Positions 53,742-63,286 of a stretch of DNA of 64,000 nt are shown one piece after another. The notes beneath the pieces were generated by a model that searched no databases, had not been told where the DNA came from, and was given only the letters and a program-made list of their open reading frames with translations. The position numbers and the translations under genes are program-made. Each line of letters opens with the position of its first letter. The stretch's first letter is position 1. The stretch is from Rhizorhabdus sp049889055 (GTDB lineage Bacteria > Pseudomonadota > Alphaproteobacteria > Sphingomonadales > Sphingomonadaceae), in assembly GCF_049889055.1 (NCBI RefSeq), contig NZ_JBLTWO010000005.1, positions 186,001 to 250,000 on the forward strand, read 5' to 3'.

Positions 53742-56700
53742 TTGAGGCGGATTTCGGGGTGGCGATCCCTCGCTTGGCAGACCGTTCTGGCGGCCTTCGC
53801 GATCACGGCTTTTGTCACCTCTGCTATGGCAGCCGGAGGGACGGACGCGCGCTGGTCGCAACTCGTCACCACGATCTTCCACAATTATGGCCGCGACAAC
53901 GGCCTGCCGCACCCCGTGCCGACCGCGCTGGCCCAGGATCGCAACGGCTTTCTCTGGATCGGGACGCAGGGCGGACTTGCCCGCTGGGACGGCTACCGTT
54001 TCCGCACCTATCGCGCCGATCCGGAACGGCCCGGCAGCCTGCAGGACGACTGGATCGAGGCGCTTCATGTCGACGCGCGCGGCCGGCTCTGGGTCGGCGG
54101 CGGCGCAGGTGGCCTTTCCTATTATGATCCCCAGCGTGACCGGTTCGTGCCCGTCCGCGTGGAGCGCACGTCCGGGCGCGTTCATATTGCCGAGATCATC
54201 GATGATGGACGATCGGGGCTGTGGGTCGCGACCGATACCGGTCTGCACCATATCAGCCCCTATGGCCGCAACGGCTTCCGCTTCCCCTCCGCCCTGATCG
54301 AAAAACAACCGGTCCGGGCGCTGCTGCGGCAGCGCGACGGAGCGCTGTGGATCGGTACGACCGAGGGGCTCTCGCGCTCCCCTGCCGACCTGAGCCGCCG
54401 TGTCGCCGTCCCCCTGCCCGGCGTCACGCCATCGATCAGCGCATTGTTCGAGGACGAACAGGGCCGGGTCTGGATCGGCACCGCCCGCCACGGCCTGTTC
54501 GTGGTGGATGCCGGCAGCACGGCGCCGCGACGGGTGAACGACATGCCGGTGCTGCGGACCAGCTGGGTATCGTCGATCATCTCCTCCGCGCCCGGCGAAG
54601 TCTGGGCTGCGCTGCGCGGGACCGGCATCGCCGCGATCGACACTGGCACCGGCCGGACGCGGATGATCACCCACGACCGCGCCGTCCCCGGCAGCCTGGC
54701 GCATAATGACGTCTGGGCGCTGCTGCGCGACAAGGCCGGCTCGCTCTGGGCCGGCAGCACGGGCGGCCTCAGCTATCGGCCACAGACCGCCGGCCTGATT
54801 TCCACCGTCGTCAGTTCGCCGCAAAACCCCAAGGGCCTGAGCGCACCAGATGCCTTCGCCCTGCTGGCTGCGCGCAACGGGCGGATCTGGCTCGGCTATG
54901 TCGAAGGCGGTGTCGACGTGATCGATCCGCTCGCGGGCCGCGTCGCCGCGATCCGCCCCAGCCGCTCCGGCTCGCACGAGATGCTGCCGCCCGACGTGGT
55001 CTTCGGCCTCGCCGAATCCGCGATAGGACGTGTCTATGTGGGCACGCGGCGGGGTCTCTATTTCATCGATCCCGGCAGCTGGCGCGTGCGGCACGTCCAG
55101 GTGCCCGGCGAAAGTCCCGAACTGTCGATCAACGCGGTGCGCTTCGATGGCGATATGTTGTGGATCGGCACGGATGAGCGCGGCCTGATCGGCTTCGTTC
55201 CCGACAAGAGCGGCACCAGCGGCCAAGTCGCCTTCGGGGGCGATCGAACGGCGCGCCTCGCCGATGGGGGCATCAACGCCATTTTGCGCGGCGCTGGCAC
55301 GGCGCTGTGGGTCGGCGCGCGCAACGGCCTCTACCGGATCGACGTTCGCAGCCACGCGATCGAGCATGTGATGGCGGCGCCCACCGATCCGGGCGGACTG
55401 CCTGCGCGCTTCGTCGTCACGCTGCTGATCGACCGCCGAGGGAAGCTCTGGGTCGGCACCTTCGGCGGCGGGTTGGCGATGGTGACCGGGCGCGATGCCG
55501 CCGGTCGGCTCCGCTTCCGCCGGATCGGCGTGGCGCAGGGACTGCCCCATGCCAATGTCGATACGCTGCAGATGGACGGGGACGGCACCATCTGGGCAGG
55601 CACCGACGATGGCCTCGCGCGGATCGATGCGCGCAATTTTACCGCCCGTTCGCTGCGGCAGGCGGACGGGTCGGCGCTGATCGACTATTTCGCCGGGTCC
55701 GGGGCGACCACGCCGCAGGGCGAGGCGCTGTTCGGCGCCAAGGGTGGGATGACCATCGTCCGCCCCGGCAATCTGCCTCCCTGGACGCTTCAGCCGGCGC
55801 TGGTCGTGACCGATCTGCGAGTGGGCGGTGCCCCCCTGCCCATCGTGCGGGTCAATGCACGAGGGCAGCAGAAAGCCATCCTGGTTCAGCCCGACGCGAA
55901 CAGCATCGCCGTCGAGTTCGCGGCGCTCGACTTCTCCGCTCCCGAACGCAACCGCTATGCCTACCGGCTGGAAGGCTTCGATCAGAAATGGACCGAGACC
56001 GACGGCGAACGCCGGCTCGCCATCTACACCAATCTGCCGCCGGGCGATTTCGTCCTTCGCATCCGCGGCACGAACCGCGCCGGCCTGTGGAGCGAGCATG
56101 AACTGGCCCTGCCCGTCCGCGTCTTGCCGACCTGGTATCAGCGCTGGTGGGCGAAGCTCGGCGCAGCCCTTCTGCTCGGTGCGCTGCTGGTGATGATCGT
56201 GCGCTGGCGCACCCACTATCTGCAGAAGCGGCAGAGGGCGCTCGAACATCAGATCGCCGAACGGACGGCGGACCTGAGCGCGGCGAACGAGAGCCTGGCG
56301 CGCATGGCGATGACCGACCCGCTGACCGGATGCGCCAACCGCCGCCACTTCATGTCGGTGGCCGAGGATTATGTGGACAACGCCAAACGCGAGGGGACGC
56401 CGCTCAGCCTGATCGTCATCGACCTCGACGAGTTCAAGGCACTCAACGATCGCCTCGGCCATCCCGGCGGCGATGCCGTGCTCGGCATGATCGGCGCGTT
56501 GCTGCTGCGGCAGATGGAGCCGGGCGACGTGGCCGGGCGGATCGGCGGCGAGGAGTTTGCCGTCCTGCTGCCGAACAGCACGGTCGAACAGGCCACGGCC
56601 CGCGCCGAGCGTATCCGCAATGCGATCCGCGAAGCGAGGACGCCGTTCAGGGAAAGCGAGGTGGCGGTCACCGCCAGCCTCGGCGTGAGCGGCTTCGGCG

Positions 56701-56804
56701 CGGACGACGACTTTTACTCGCTCTACATGAAAGCGGACGCCGCGCTGTACGCAGCCAAGGGCGGTGGACGCGACCGGGTGCGGCAGGACGAGATCATCGG
56801 CTAA
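53742..56804 (+). CDS. Periplasmic-propeller sensor with diguanylate cyclase (GGDEF) domain
   Basis: 1,020 residues. A signal peptide (1-30), then about 14 propeller repeats with WIGT/WVG signatures (about 40-680; for example GFLWIGTQGGLARWDG), a Y_Y_Y-type domain (about 700-790), one membrane helix (about 801-820), a coiled coil and a GGDEF domain with GGEEF at 935-939. The intact GGEEF suggests active c-di-GMP synthesis. The inhibitory RxxD site is EPGD here, so feedback inhibition may be lost. This layout is common in environmental sensors; ligand unknown. TTG start with a weak ribosome site. Confidence 0.92.
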   Translation: MRRISGWRSLAWQTVLAAFAITAFVTSAMAAGGTDARWSQLVTTIFHNYGRDNGLPHPVPTALAQDRNGFLWIGTQGGLARWDGYRFRTYRADPERPGSLQDDWIEALHVDARGRLWVGGGAGGLSYYDPQRDRFVPVRVERTSGRVHIAEIIDDGRSGLWVATDTGLHHISPYGRNGFRFPSALIEKQPVRALLRQRDGALWIGTTEGLSRSPADLSRRVAVPLPGVTPSISALFEDEQGRVWIGTARHGLFVVDAGSTAPRRVNDMPVLRTSWVSSIISSAPGEVWAALRGTGIAAIDTGTGRTRMITHDRAVPGSLAHNDVWALLRDKAGSLWAGSTGGLSYRPQTAGLISTVVSSPQNPKGLSAPDAFALLAARNGRIWLGYVEGGVDVIDPLAGRVAAIRPSRSGSHEMLPPDVVFGLAESAIGRVYVGTRRGLYFIDPGSWRVRHVQVPGESPELSINAVRFDGDMLWIGTDERGLIGFVPDKSGTSGQVAFGGDRTARLADGGINAILRGAGTALWVGARNGLYRIDVRSHAIEHVMAAPTDPGGLPARFVVTLLIDRRGKLWVGTFGGGLAMVTGRDAAGRLRFRRIGVAQGLPHANVDTLQMDGDGTIWAGTDDGLARIDARNFTARSLRQADGSALIDYFAGSGATTPQGEALFGAKGGMTIVRPGNLPPWTLQPALVVTDLRVGGAPLPIVRVNARGQQKAILVQPDANSIAVEFAALDFSAPERNRYAYRLEGFDQKWTETDGERRLAIYTNLPPGDFVLRIRGTNRAGLWSEHELALPVRVLPTWYQRWWAKLGAALLLGALLVMIVRWRTHYLQKRQRALEHQIAERTADLSAANESLARMAMTDPLTGCANRRHFMSVAEDYVDNAKREGTPLSLIVIDLDEFKALNDRLGHPGGDAVLGMIGALLLRQMEPGDVAGRIGGEEFAVLLPNSTVEQATARAERIRNAIREARTPFRESEVAVTASLGVSGFGADDDFYSLYMKADAALYAAKGGGRDRVRQDEIIG

Positions 56805-56813
56805 GCGCTGCCG

Positions 56814-57227
56814 TCAGGCTTGGTTCTCCGCCAGCCCCAATATCGTCGCCCATTCCTCGTCGCTCACGGGAGAGACCGACAGTCGGCTCTGACGCAGCAT
56901 CGCCATGCCCGTGAGTGCCGCCTCGGCCTTCATCTCAGCCAGCGTAACGGCCCGCGACAGTGCACGGACGGGAGCGATCTCGACCGCCACGAAGCGGCCT
57001 GCAGGATCGCTGGCGTCGGGAAAAGCCTCGCGCACCACCCGGGCGATGCCGACCACGGCCAGCCCCTCCTGGCTGTGATAGACGAACAGTTCGTCGCCTT
57101 CGCGCATCGCCTTCAGGTGCAGGGCGGCGGCATTGTTCCGGACGCCATCCCAGATGGTGCGACCGTCGCGTTCGAGGTCGGCATAGGAATAGCTGTTGGG
57201 TTCCGACTTCACGAGCCAATGCGCCAT
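56814..57227 (-). CDS. EVE domain protein (modified-base binding)
   Basis: 137 residues with the EVE/PUA-like pattern: MAHWLVKSEPNSYS, WDGVRNNAAALHLKAM and GDELFVYHS, AVVGIARVVREAFPD. EVE domains bind modified bases such as 5-methylcytosine derivatives and are often, but not always, near restriction systems. This gene is 16 kb from the methyltransferase here, so no link is implied. Confidence 0.92.
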   Translation of the reverse strand: MAHWLVKSEPNSYSYADLERDGRTIWDGVRNNAAALHLKAMREGDELFVYHSQEGLAVVGIARVVREAFPDASDPAGRFVAVEIAPVRALSRAVTLAEMKAEAALTGMAMLRQSRLSVSPVSDEEWATILGLAENQA

Positions 57228-57313
57228 ATCGCGTCTCCTGCCTTGCGTCGCTCCGGCGTTCTAGCGGTCACCGCTTCCACGCGCCAGCGACGGCCACTGG
57301 CGACAGGCGCCGA

Positions 57314-57991
57314 TCAGACGACCAGACGATAGCCCACGCCCGGTTCGTTGCGCAGCAGCAGCGGCGCAGCCGGATCATCCTCCAGCTTCAGCCGCAGCCC
57401 GCGCATCGCGACGCGCAGATATTCGATATCGTCGACATGCGCCTCGCCCCATGCCGCGCGCAACAGATGGGCATGGGTCAGCACCCGGTCGGGATGGCGG
57501 GCGAGTTCGGCCAGCACCGCATATTCCTTGCGCGTGAGCTTGATCTCCTCGCCCGCGCGCAGCACCCGCCGCGCGGCGAGATCGATCGAGACGGCCCCTG
57601 CGACCACTGCCGCCGATGCTCCCGCAGTCCCGGCACGGTGACGCAGCGCCGCCCGGATGCGCGCCAGCAATTCTTCGCTGTCGAACGGCTTGACCACATA
57701 ATCGTCGGCGCCGAGATCGAGCGCTGCCACCTTCTCGGCCGTCGCATCGCGCGCGGTGAGCACGATCACGGCGCGGTCCATCGCCTTCATCAGCGGCACC
57801 AGTTCGAGCCCGTCCCGGTCGGGCAGGCCCAGGTCGAGCAGAACCAGATCACAGCCCTCGCGCCGCGCCGCCGTCAGCCCCTCGGCGCCGGTCGCGGCTT
57901 CGCTCGCCGCATAGCCTGCCCGATCGAGCGCGGCGCGGACGAGGCGCCGGATCGCGGGCTCGTCGTCGACGATGACGATGGCGTGGCTCAT
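57314..57991 (-). CDS. kdpE: KdpE, potassium-responsive response regulator
   Basis: 225 residues: receiver domain with phospho-Asp in LVLLDLGLPDRDG and Lys in YVVKPFD, then an OmpR-type winged helix (KLTRKEYAVLAELARHPDRVLTHAHLL). It activates kdp transcription under potassium limitation. Its start overlaps the kdpD end by 4 bp. Confidence 0.95.
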   Translation of the reverse strand: MSHAIVIVDDEPAIRRLVRAALDRAGYAASEAATGAEGLTAARREGCDLVLLDLGLPDRDGLELVPLMKAMDRAVIVLTARDATAEKVAALDLGADDYVVKPFDSEELLARIRAALRHRAGTAGASAAVVAGAVSIDLAARRVLRAGEEIKLTRKEYAVLAELARHPDRVLTHAHLLRAAWGEAHVDDIEYLRVAMRGLRLKLEDDPAAPLLLRNEPGVGYRLVV

Positions 57992-60645
57992 CGCTGCTCC
58001 GCTCCGCTTCCCAGCCGCCTGACGGCGGATGCCGGCCAGGCCAGTTCAAACGCCGCGCCGCCTTCGCGGCGATTACGCGCCACGACACCCAGCCCCATGG
58101 CATCGGCAAAGCCCTTCACTATCGCCAGTCCGAGGCCGGTACCACCGGTCCGGTCGTCGCCGACGACGCGGATAAAGCGATCGAACAACTGCTGCTCGCG
58201 ACCTTCGGGCAATCCCGGCCCCTCGTCCTGCACCGCGAGCGTAAGCCCGTCGGCCTGACGGCGCGCCTCCACGCGGATCGCGGTTTCGGGCGGCGCGAAT
58301 TTCGCTGCATTGCCGAGCAGGTTGATCAGGATGTGGTGCAGCATCCGGGGGTCGGCCTCGACCAACGGCAGCGTCGGCGGAACGTCGAGGACCAGCCGAT
58401 GGCGCGACAATTCGGCGCGCAGATCCTGTGCGGCGGCAGCGACGGCATCGGTCAGGTCGGTCGCCTCCCGCCGTACGACCAGCGCCCCGGCCTCGATCCG
58501 CGTCATTTCGACCAGATCGTCGAACACCCGGCGAAGCCGCCGTGCTTCGCTCTTCAACAGGATCGTGGTCGGGGTCTCTCCGCTTTCGGCGGCCAGTTCG
58601 TCGGCAGCAGCCACCACCGCCGTCAGCGGCGTCTTCAGGTCGTGGCCCAGCGACGACAACAGGGTCGCACGCAGATCGTCGCGCTGTTTGAGCGCGTTCA
58701 CCTCGCGCGCCTGCGCCTCCAGCGTCAGCCGCTCATGGGCGAGCGATGCCTGGCCCACCAGCGTCGTGAACAGGATGCGCTTGTCCGTCGGTATGGGATC
58801 GCCCCCGCCCGGCCGCGCGACGCCGAGAACGGCGAGGATGCCCAGCGCGGTTTTCAGCGGATGGAATTGCCAATCGCTCGCGGTGAGCGTGCCGCTGTCC
58901 CGGCCTGCCACCTCACCGCGTTCATAGGCCCATTCATAAGCGGCGACGTCGATGGGCCCCAAGGTCGGCCGCTCGGGATTGGCCCCGATCATCGCTAGAC
59001 GCTTGCCATCATTGGCCAGAAGCACCGTCGATACGTCGAGCAAATGGGCGACCTCTTCGCAGACTGCTGCGGCTGTTCCGGCTTCGTCGGATACCGCCGC
59101 GAGCCGCTGACCGAAGGCCGCCAGCGCGGCATTTTCGCTCGCTGTCCGCGCGCCGATCGTCGCCTCGCGCCGCAATCGCCCGGCGAGCTGGCTGGCGACG
59201 ACCGCCACCGTCATCAGGACGAGCAGCGTCACCACATTTTGCGGGTCGGCGATGGTGAAATTGTAGAGCGGTGGCAGGAAGAAGAAGTTGTACGCAAGCG
59301 CACCCGCGACGCTGGCGACGAGCGACGGCCGAAGCCCCAGCAAGGTGGAGGTCGCGATCACCGGCAGCAGATAGAGCAGATCGATCGACTGCGGCCCGAC
59401 CCAGGGTTGGGCGACCTTCGCGATCAGGGTGGTCATGGCGACGAAGACGAGGCCGACCGCAGAACCCCGCAACGCAGACCGGCCGAACAGGCGCAGCGGC
59501 CCCTCGCGCGCCGGGCCTACCGCGACCGGCACCACATGGACGGCGACCCCGTCCAGGGTCCGCACCAGCCGATCGACCACCGAACCGTGGCGAAGCTCGA
59601 ACCACCAGCTGCGCCGCGACTTGCCCAAGACCACGGCGGTCGCGCGCGATTGCAGGACATGGTCGCGAAGCCCCTCGAACACCGACCGGGCCGGAACGGT
59701 CGCGATGGTCGCGCCCAGGGTGGCGGCAAGCTTCAGGGCTTCGGCCGTGCGATCGCGCGCCGGGGCGCCAAGATGGGCGTTGCGCGGCGTTTCGACGCTC
59801 ACCACCGTCCAGGATGCGTGCAGCGCGTCGGCAAGCCGCTTCGCCGTGCGGATCAGCGTCTCGCCGCCGGGTCCGTCGCCGATGCCGACGATGATGCGCT
59901 CGCCCGCCCCCCACACGCCGTCCTCGCCGACGCTGTCGACATGGTCCAGCAGATGCCGGTCGACCGACTGCGCCGCCCGGCGCAGAGCAAGTTCGCGCAG
60001 AGCGGACAGGTTCGCCTTGGAAAAGAAATGCGCCAGCGCCCGGCTGGCTTCCTGCGGCACATAGACCTTGCCCGCCTTCAGCCGTTCGATCAGTTCGTCG
60101 GGCGGCAGGTCGACGATCTCGAGTTCGGCATCGTCCAGAATGCGGTCGGGCACCGTTTCCCGAACGCGGACACGGGTGAGGCTGGCGACGAGATCGTTGA
60201 GGCTCTCGACATGCTGAACGTTCAGCGTGGTCAGCACGTCGATGCCGGCGTCGCGCAACTCCTCTATGTCCTGCCAACGCTTGGGATGCCGGCTGCCCGG
60301 CGCGTTGCTGTGCGCCAGTTCGTCGACCAGCGCGACCTGCGGTCGACGCTCGAGCATGGCGTCGAGGTCGAACTCGCTCAGTTCGTGGGCGCCGTGCCGC
60401 ACCGACCGCCGAGGCAATATCTCGAGCCCGGTAGCGAGGCGCTGCGTCTCGGCCCGGCCATGGGTTTCGAGTATGCCGACGACGACATCGGTGCCATTGC
60501 GCAAATGCTCCGCGCCTTCGCGCAGCATCTCGAAGGTCTTGCCCACCCCGGGGGCCGCACCGAGGAATATCTTGAGCCGGCCGCGCGCCTCCCGACGCGC
60601 GGCCCGCAGAAGAAGCTCGGGTGAGGGGCGCGTGGGCTCGACCAT
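57988..60645 (-). CDS. kdpD: KdpD, potassium sensor histidine kinase
   Basis: 885 residues of full family length: an N-terminal KdpD domain with a Walker-like loop GAAPGVGKTFEML (about 28-40), a USP-like domain (about 245-370), four membrane helices (about 390-500), a GAF domain, then a HisKA/HATPase module with phospho-His in SLGHDLKTPL. It senses potassium or turgor and c-di-AMP in some species. Ends with a 4-bp overlap with kdpE and begins 1 bp inside kdpC. Confidence 0.96.
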   Translation of the reverse strand: MVEPTRPSPELLLRAARREARGRLKIFLGAAPGVGKTFEMLREGAEHLRNGTDVVVGILETHGRAETQRLATGLEILPRRSVRHGAHELSEFDLDAMLERRPQVALVDELAHSNAPGSRHPKRWQDIEELRDAGIDVLTTLNVQHVESLNDLVASLTRVRVRETVPDRILDDAELEIVDLPPDELIERLKAGKVYVPQEASRALAHFFSKANLSALRELALRRAAQSVDRHLLDHVDSVGEDGVWGAGERIIVGIGDGPGGETLIRTAKRLADALHASWTVVSVETPRNAHLGAPARDRTAEALKLAATLGATIATVPARSVFEGLRDHVLQSRATAVVLGKSRRSWWFELRHGSVVDRLVRTLDGVAVHVVPVAVGPAREGPLRLFGRSALRGSAVGLVFVAMTTLIAKVAQPWVGPQSIDLLYLLPVIATSTLLGLRPSLVASVAGALAYNFFFLPPLYNFTIADPQNVVTLLVLMTVAVVASQLAGRLRREATIGARTASENAALAAFGQRLAAVSDEAGTAAAVCEEVAHLLDVSTVLLANDGKRLAMIGANPERPTLGPIDVAAYEWAYERGEVAGRDSGTLTASDWQFHPLKTALGILAVLGVARPGGGDPIPTDKRILFTTLVGQASLAHERLTLEAQAREVNALKQRDDLRATLLSSLGHDLKTPLTAVVAAADELAAESGETPTTILLKSEARRLRRVFDDLVEMTRIEAGALVVRREATDLTDAVAAAAQDLRAELSRHRLVLDVPPTLPLVEADPRMLHHILINLLGNAAKFAPPETAIRVEARRQADGLTLAVQDEGPGLPEGREQQLFDRFIRVVGDDRTGGTGLGLAIVKGFADAMGLGVVARNRREGGAAFELAWPASAVRRLGSGAEQR

Positions 60646-61235
60646 CAGCGTTTGATAGGCGCGATCCGGTCCAGCTGTCGATTGAGCAGCAGCACATTGA
60701 CGCGCGGTTCGCCGATTATCCCGAGCAGAGGACGCTCGACCTGTTCTGCGACCAGCGAGCGGAGCCGCCCCTCGTCGATCGCACGCGCGGCGGCAACCCG
60801 CTTGATCTGGGAAAGAGCCGCCTCGGGGCTGAGATCGGGATCCAGCCCCGAGGCGGAGGTGGTGACCAGGTCAGGAGGAACAAGATCCCCGGTCAGTCCC
60901 TGAGCGCGCGCTTCGGTCACGCGCGCTGCAATTGCATCGCGCAGGGCCTGGGAGCCCGGTGCGAGATTGGTACCGGCCGATGCGCTGGCGTCATAGCCCT
61001 GCCCCGCTGCCGAGGGGCGCGAGTGGAAATAGGCAGGGCCGGCGAAACCTTGGGCGATCAGTTCCGAACCGATGATCCGGTCGCCTTCGCGGATCAGGCT
61101 GCCATTGGCAGCGCCCGGCATGGTGACCTGGGCGATCCCGGTCACCACAGCCGGGAAGACGAGGCCGGTCAGCAGGGCGAGGGTCGCCAACAGGATGACG
61201 GCCGGGCGCAGCGCGCCGCGAATTTCGGTGAACAT
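60645..61235 (-). CDS. kdpC: KdpC, potassium-transporting ATPase subunit C
   Basis: 196 residues with one N-terminal membrane helix (about 8-36) and a periplasmic domain containing SRPSAAGQGYDASASAGTNLAP and PPDLVTTSASGLDPDLSPEAAL, the conserved KdpC patterns. It stabilises the KdpA-KdpB complex. Sits between kdpB and kdpD in the operon. Confidence 0.95.
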   Translation of the reverse strand: MFTEIRGALRPAVILLATLALLTGLVFPAVVTGIAQVTMPGAANGSLIREGDRIIGSELIAQGFAGPAYFHSRPSAAGQGYDASASAGTNLAPGSQALRDAIAARVTEARAQGLTGDLVPPDLVTTSASGLDPDLSPEAALSQIKRVAAARAIDEGRLRSLVAEQVERPLLGIIGEPRVNVLLLNRQLDRIAPIKR

Positions 61236-61245
61236 AGTCTGTCCC

Positions 61246-63264
61246 TCAGGCGAGATGGAGGCCGGTCACGGCAAGGTCGATCAGCTTGATGCCCAGGAAG
61301 GGCGCGACGAGCCCACCGACGCCGTAGATGCCCAGGTTGCGCGCAAGCAGGTCGCCAGCGGGCGCCGGGCGGTAGCGAACGCCCTTCAGCGCGAGCGGAA
61401 CGAGCGCGGGAATGATCAGAGCGTTGAAGATGATCGCCGACAGGATCGCGCTCTGCGGACTGTGGAGACCCATGATATTGAGCGCGGCGAGGCCCGGATA
61501 GAGCACCACGAAGATCGCGGGCAGGATCGCGAAATATTTGGCGACGTCGTTCGAGATCGAGAAAGTGGTCAGGGCACCGCGTGTCATCAGCATCTGCTTG
61601 CCCAGCCCGACAATCTCGATCAGCTTGGTCGGGTCGCTGTCGAGGTCGACCATGTTCCCCGCCTCGCGTGCCGCCTGGGTGCCCGTGTTCATCGCGACGC
61701 CCACGTCGCTCTGCGCCAGCGCGGGGGCGTCGTTGGTGCCGTCGCCGCACATCGCGACGAGCTTGCCGCCCTGCTGCTCGCGCCGGATCAGCGCCAGCTT
61801 GTCCTCGGGGGTCGCCTCGGCGAGGAAGTCGTCGACACCGCTCTCCGCCGCGATGCTGGCCGCCGTCAGCGGGTTGTCGCCAGTGATCATCACGGTCCGG
61901 ATGCCCATCCGGCGCAGTTCGCCGAAACGCTCACGGATGCCCGCCTTGACGATATCCTTGAGCTGCACGACCCCCAGCAACCGCTTGCCGTCGGCGACCG
62001 CGAGCGGCGTCGCACCATGGCGCGCGACGTCGTCGGCGATCGCCCGCAGCCGGTCGGCCCCGGAAACGTCTCCGACCCGCCGGAGCACGGCATCGACCGC
62101 GCCCTTGATCAATTCCCGCTCACCGATGCGCAGCCCCGACACCCGGGTCTGCGAGGTAAAGGCGATCGGCTCGGCCCCTTCGGGCAGTCCCTCGCCCTCA
62201 CCCGCCAGTACCACGATCGACCGGCCCTCGGGCGTCTGGTCGGCCAGGCTGGACAGCCGGGCGGCGGCGGCGAGTTCGGCCTCGCTCACGCCCGGGACCG
62301 GAAGGAAGGCCGTTGCCTGCCTGTCGCCGATGGTGATGGTGCCGGTCTTGTCGAGCAGAAGCGTGTCGATGTCGCCTGCCGCCTCCACCGCACGCCCGGA
62401 CTTGGCGAGCACGTTGAAGCGGACCAGCCGGTCCATCCCGGCAATGCCGATCGCCGACAGCAGCGCGGAGATCGTCGTGGGGATCAGCGTGACGAACAGC
62501 GCCACCAGCACCGGCACCGCGAGGCTGCCGCCCGCATAGGCCGCAAAGGCGGGTAGCGTACCGACCGCGATCAGGAAGATCAGGGTGAGGCCGGCCAGCA
62601 ATATGGTCAGCGCGATCTCGTTCGGGGTCTTCTGGCGGCTCGCGCCTTCGACCAGAGCGATCATGCGATCGAGAAAGCCCTGTCCTGCCGCCGCCGTGAC
62701 GCGGACGATAATGCTGTCCGAAATCACGCGCGTGCCGGCTGTGACGGCCGAGCGGTCGCCGCCTGCCTCCCGGATCACCGGTGCGCTCTCGCCGGTGATC
62801 GCAGCCTCGTTGACCGAGGCCACGCCTTCGACGACCTCGCCATCGGCCGGGATCAGATCACCCGTTTCGACGATCACCAGATCGCCGAGAGACAGGCCGC
62901 TGGCGTCGACAAGATCCCAGCCGCCGTCGCGACCGCGCAGTCGCTTGGCGCGCAATTCGGCCTTGGTCGCGCGCAGGCTGGCGGCCTGCGCCTTGCCGCG
63001 CCCCTCCGCGAGCGCCTCGGCGAAGTTGCCGAAGAGCACGGTGAGCCAAAGCCAGAGCACCAATTGTGCTTCGAACAGCGGATTGCCGGTGCCCGTCGCA
63101 ATCCCCTTGACCAGCAGGGCTGTCGAGAGAGCGGCGACGAGAGCGGTCACGAACATCACGGGATTGCGGATGAGGACCCGGGGGTCGAGTTTCAAAACGG
63201 CGTCGCGCGCAGCGGAGGCCATCAACGGCCCGGTGAAGAGCGAAGTGGGAGCAGACATGGTCAT
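61246..63264 (-). CDS. kdpB: KdpB, potassium-transporting P-type ATPase subunit
   Basis: 672 residues with the P-type motifs: phosphorylated DKTGT (about 301-305), TGES in the actuator domain, GDGTNDAPAL in the hinge and hydrophobic helices for the membrane domain. KdpB couples ATP hydrolysis to potassium uptake through KdpA. The ATG start lies just after kdpA. Confidence 0.97.
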   Translation of the reverse strand: MTMSAPTSLFTGPLMASAARDAVLKLDPRVLIRNPVMFVTALVAALSTALLVKGIATGTGNPLFEAQLVLWLWLTVLFGNFAEALAEGRGKAQAASLRATKAELRAKRLRGRDGGWDLVDASGLSLGDLVIVETGDLIPADGEVVEGVASVNEAAITGESAPVIREAGGDRSAVTAGTRVISDSIIVRVTAAAGQGFLDRMIALVEGASRQKTPNEIALTILLAGLTLIFLIAVGTLPAFAAYAGGSLAVPVLVALFVTLIPTTISALLSAIGIAGMDRLVRFNVLAKSGRAVEAAGDIDTLLLDKTGTITIGDRQATAFLPVPGVSEAELAAAARLSSLADQTPEGRSIVVLAGEGEGLPEGAEPIAFTSQTRVSGLRIGERELIKGAVDAVLRRVGDVSGADRLRAIADDVARHGATPLAVADGKRLLGVVQLKDIVKAGIRERFGELRRMGIRTVMITGDNPLTAASIAAESGVDDFLAEATPEDKLALIRREQQGGKLVAMCGDGTNDAPALAQSDVGVAMNTGTQAAREAGNMVDLDSDPTKLIEIVGLGKQMLMTRGALTTFSISNDVAKYFAILPAIFVVLYPGLAALNIMGLHSPQSAILSAIIFNALIIPALVPLALKGVRYRPAPAGDLLARNLGIYGVGGLVAPFLGIKLIDLAVTGLHLA

Positions 63265-63286
63265 GCCTTTCGAGGAAGCGAGCCGG

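Noticed and set aside
53721..56462. 913-codon open frame antisense to the GGDEF gene
   Set aside because: Shadow of the propeller repeats; composition (Asp/Gly/Ala-rich) is not that of a real protein here.
56814..57227. EVE-domain gene as part of the modification/nuclease system
   Set aside because: It lies 16 kb away next to kdp genes; EVE proteins occur widely without restriction systems.
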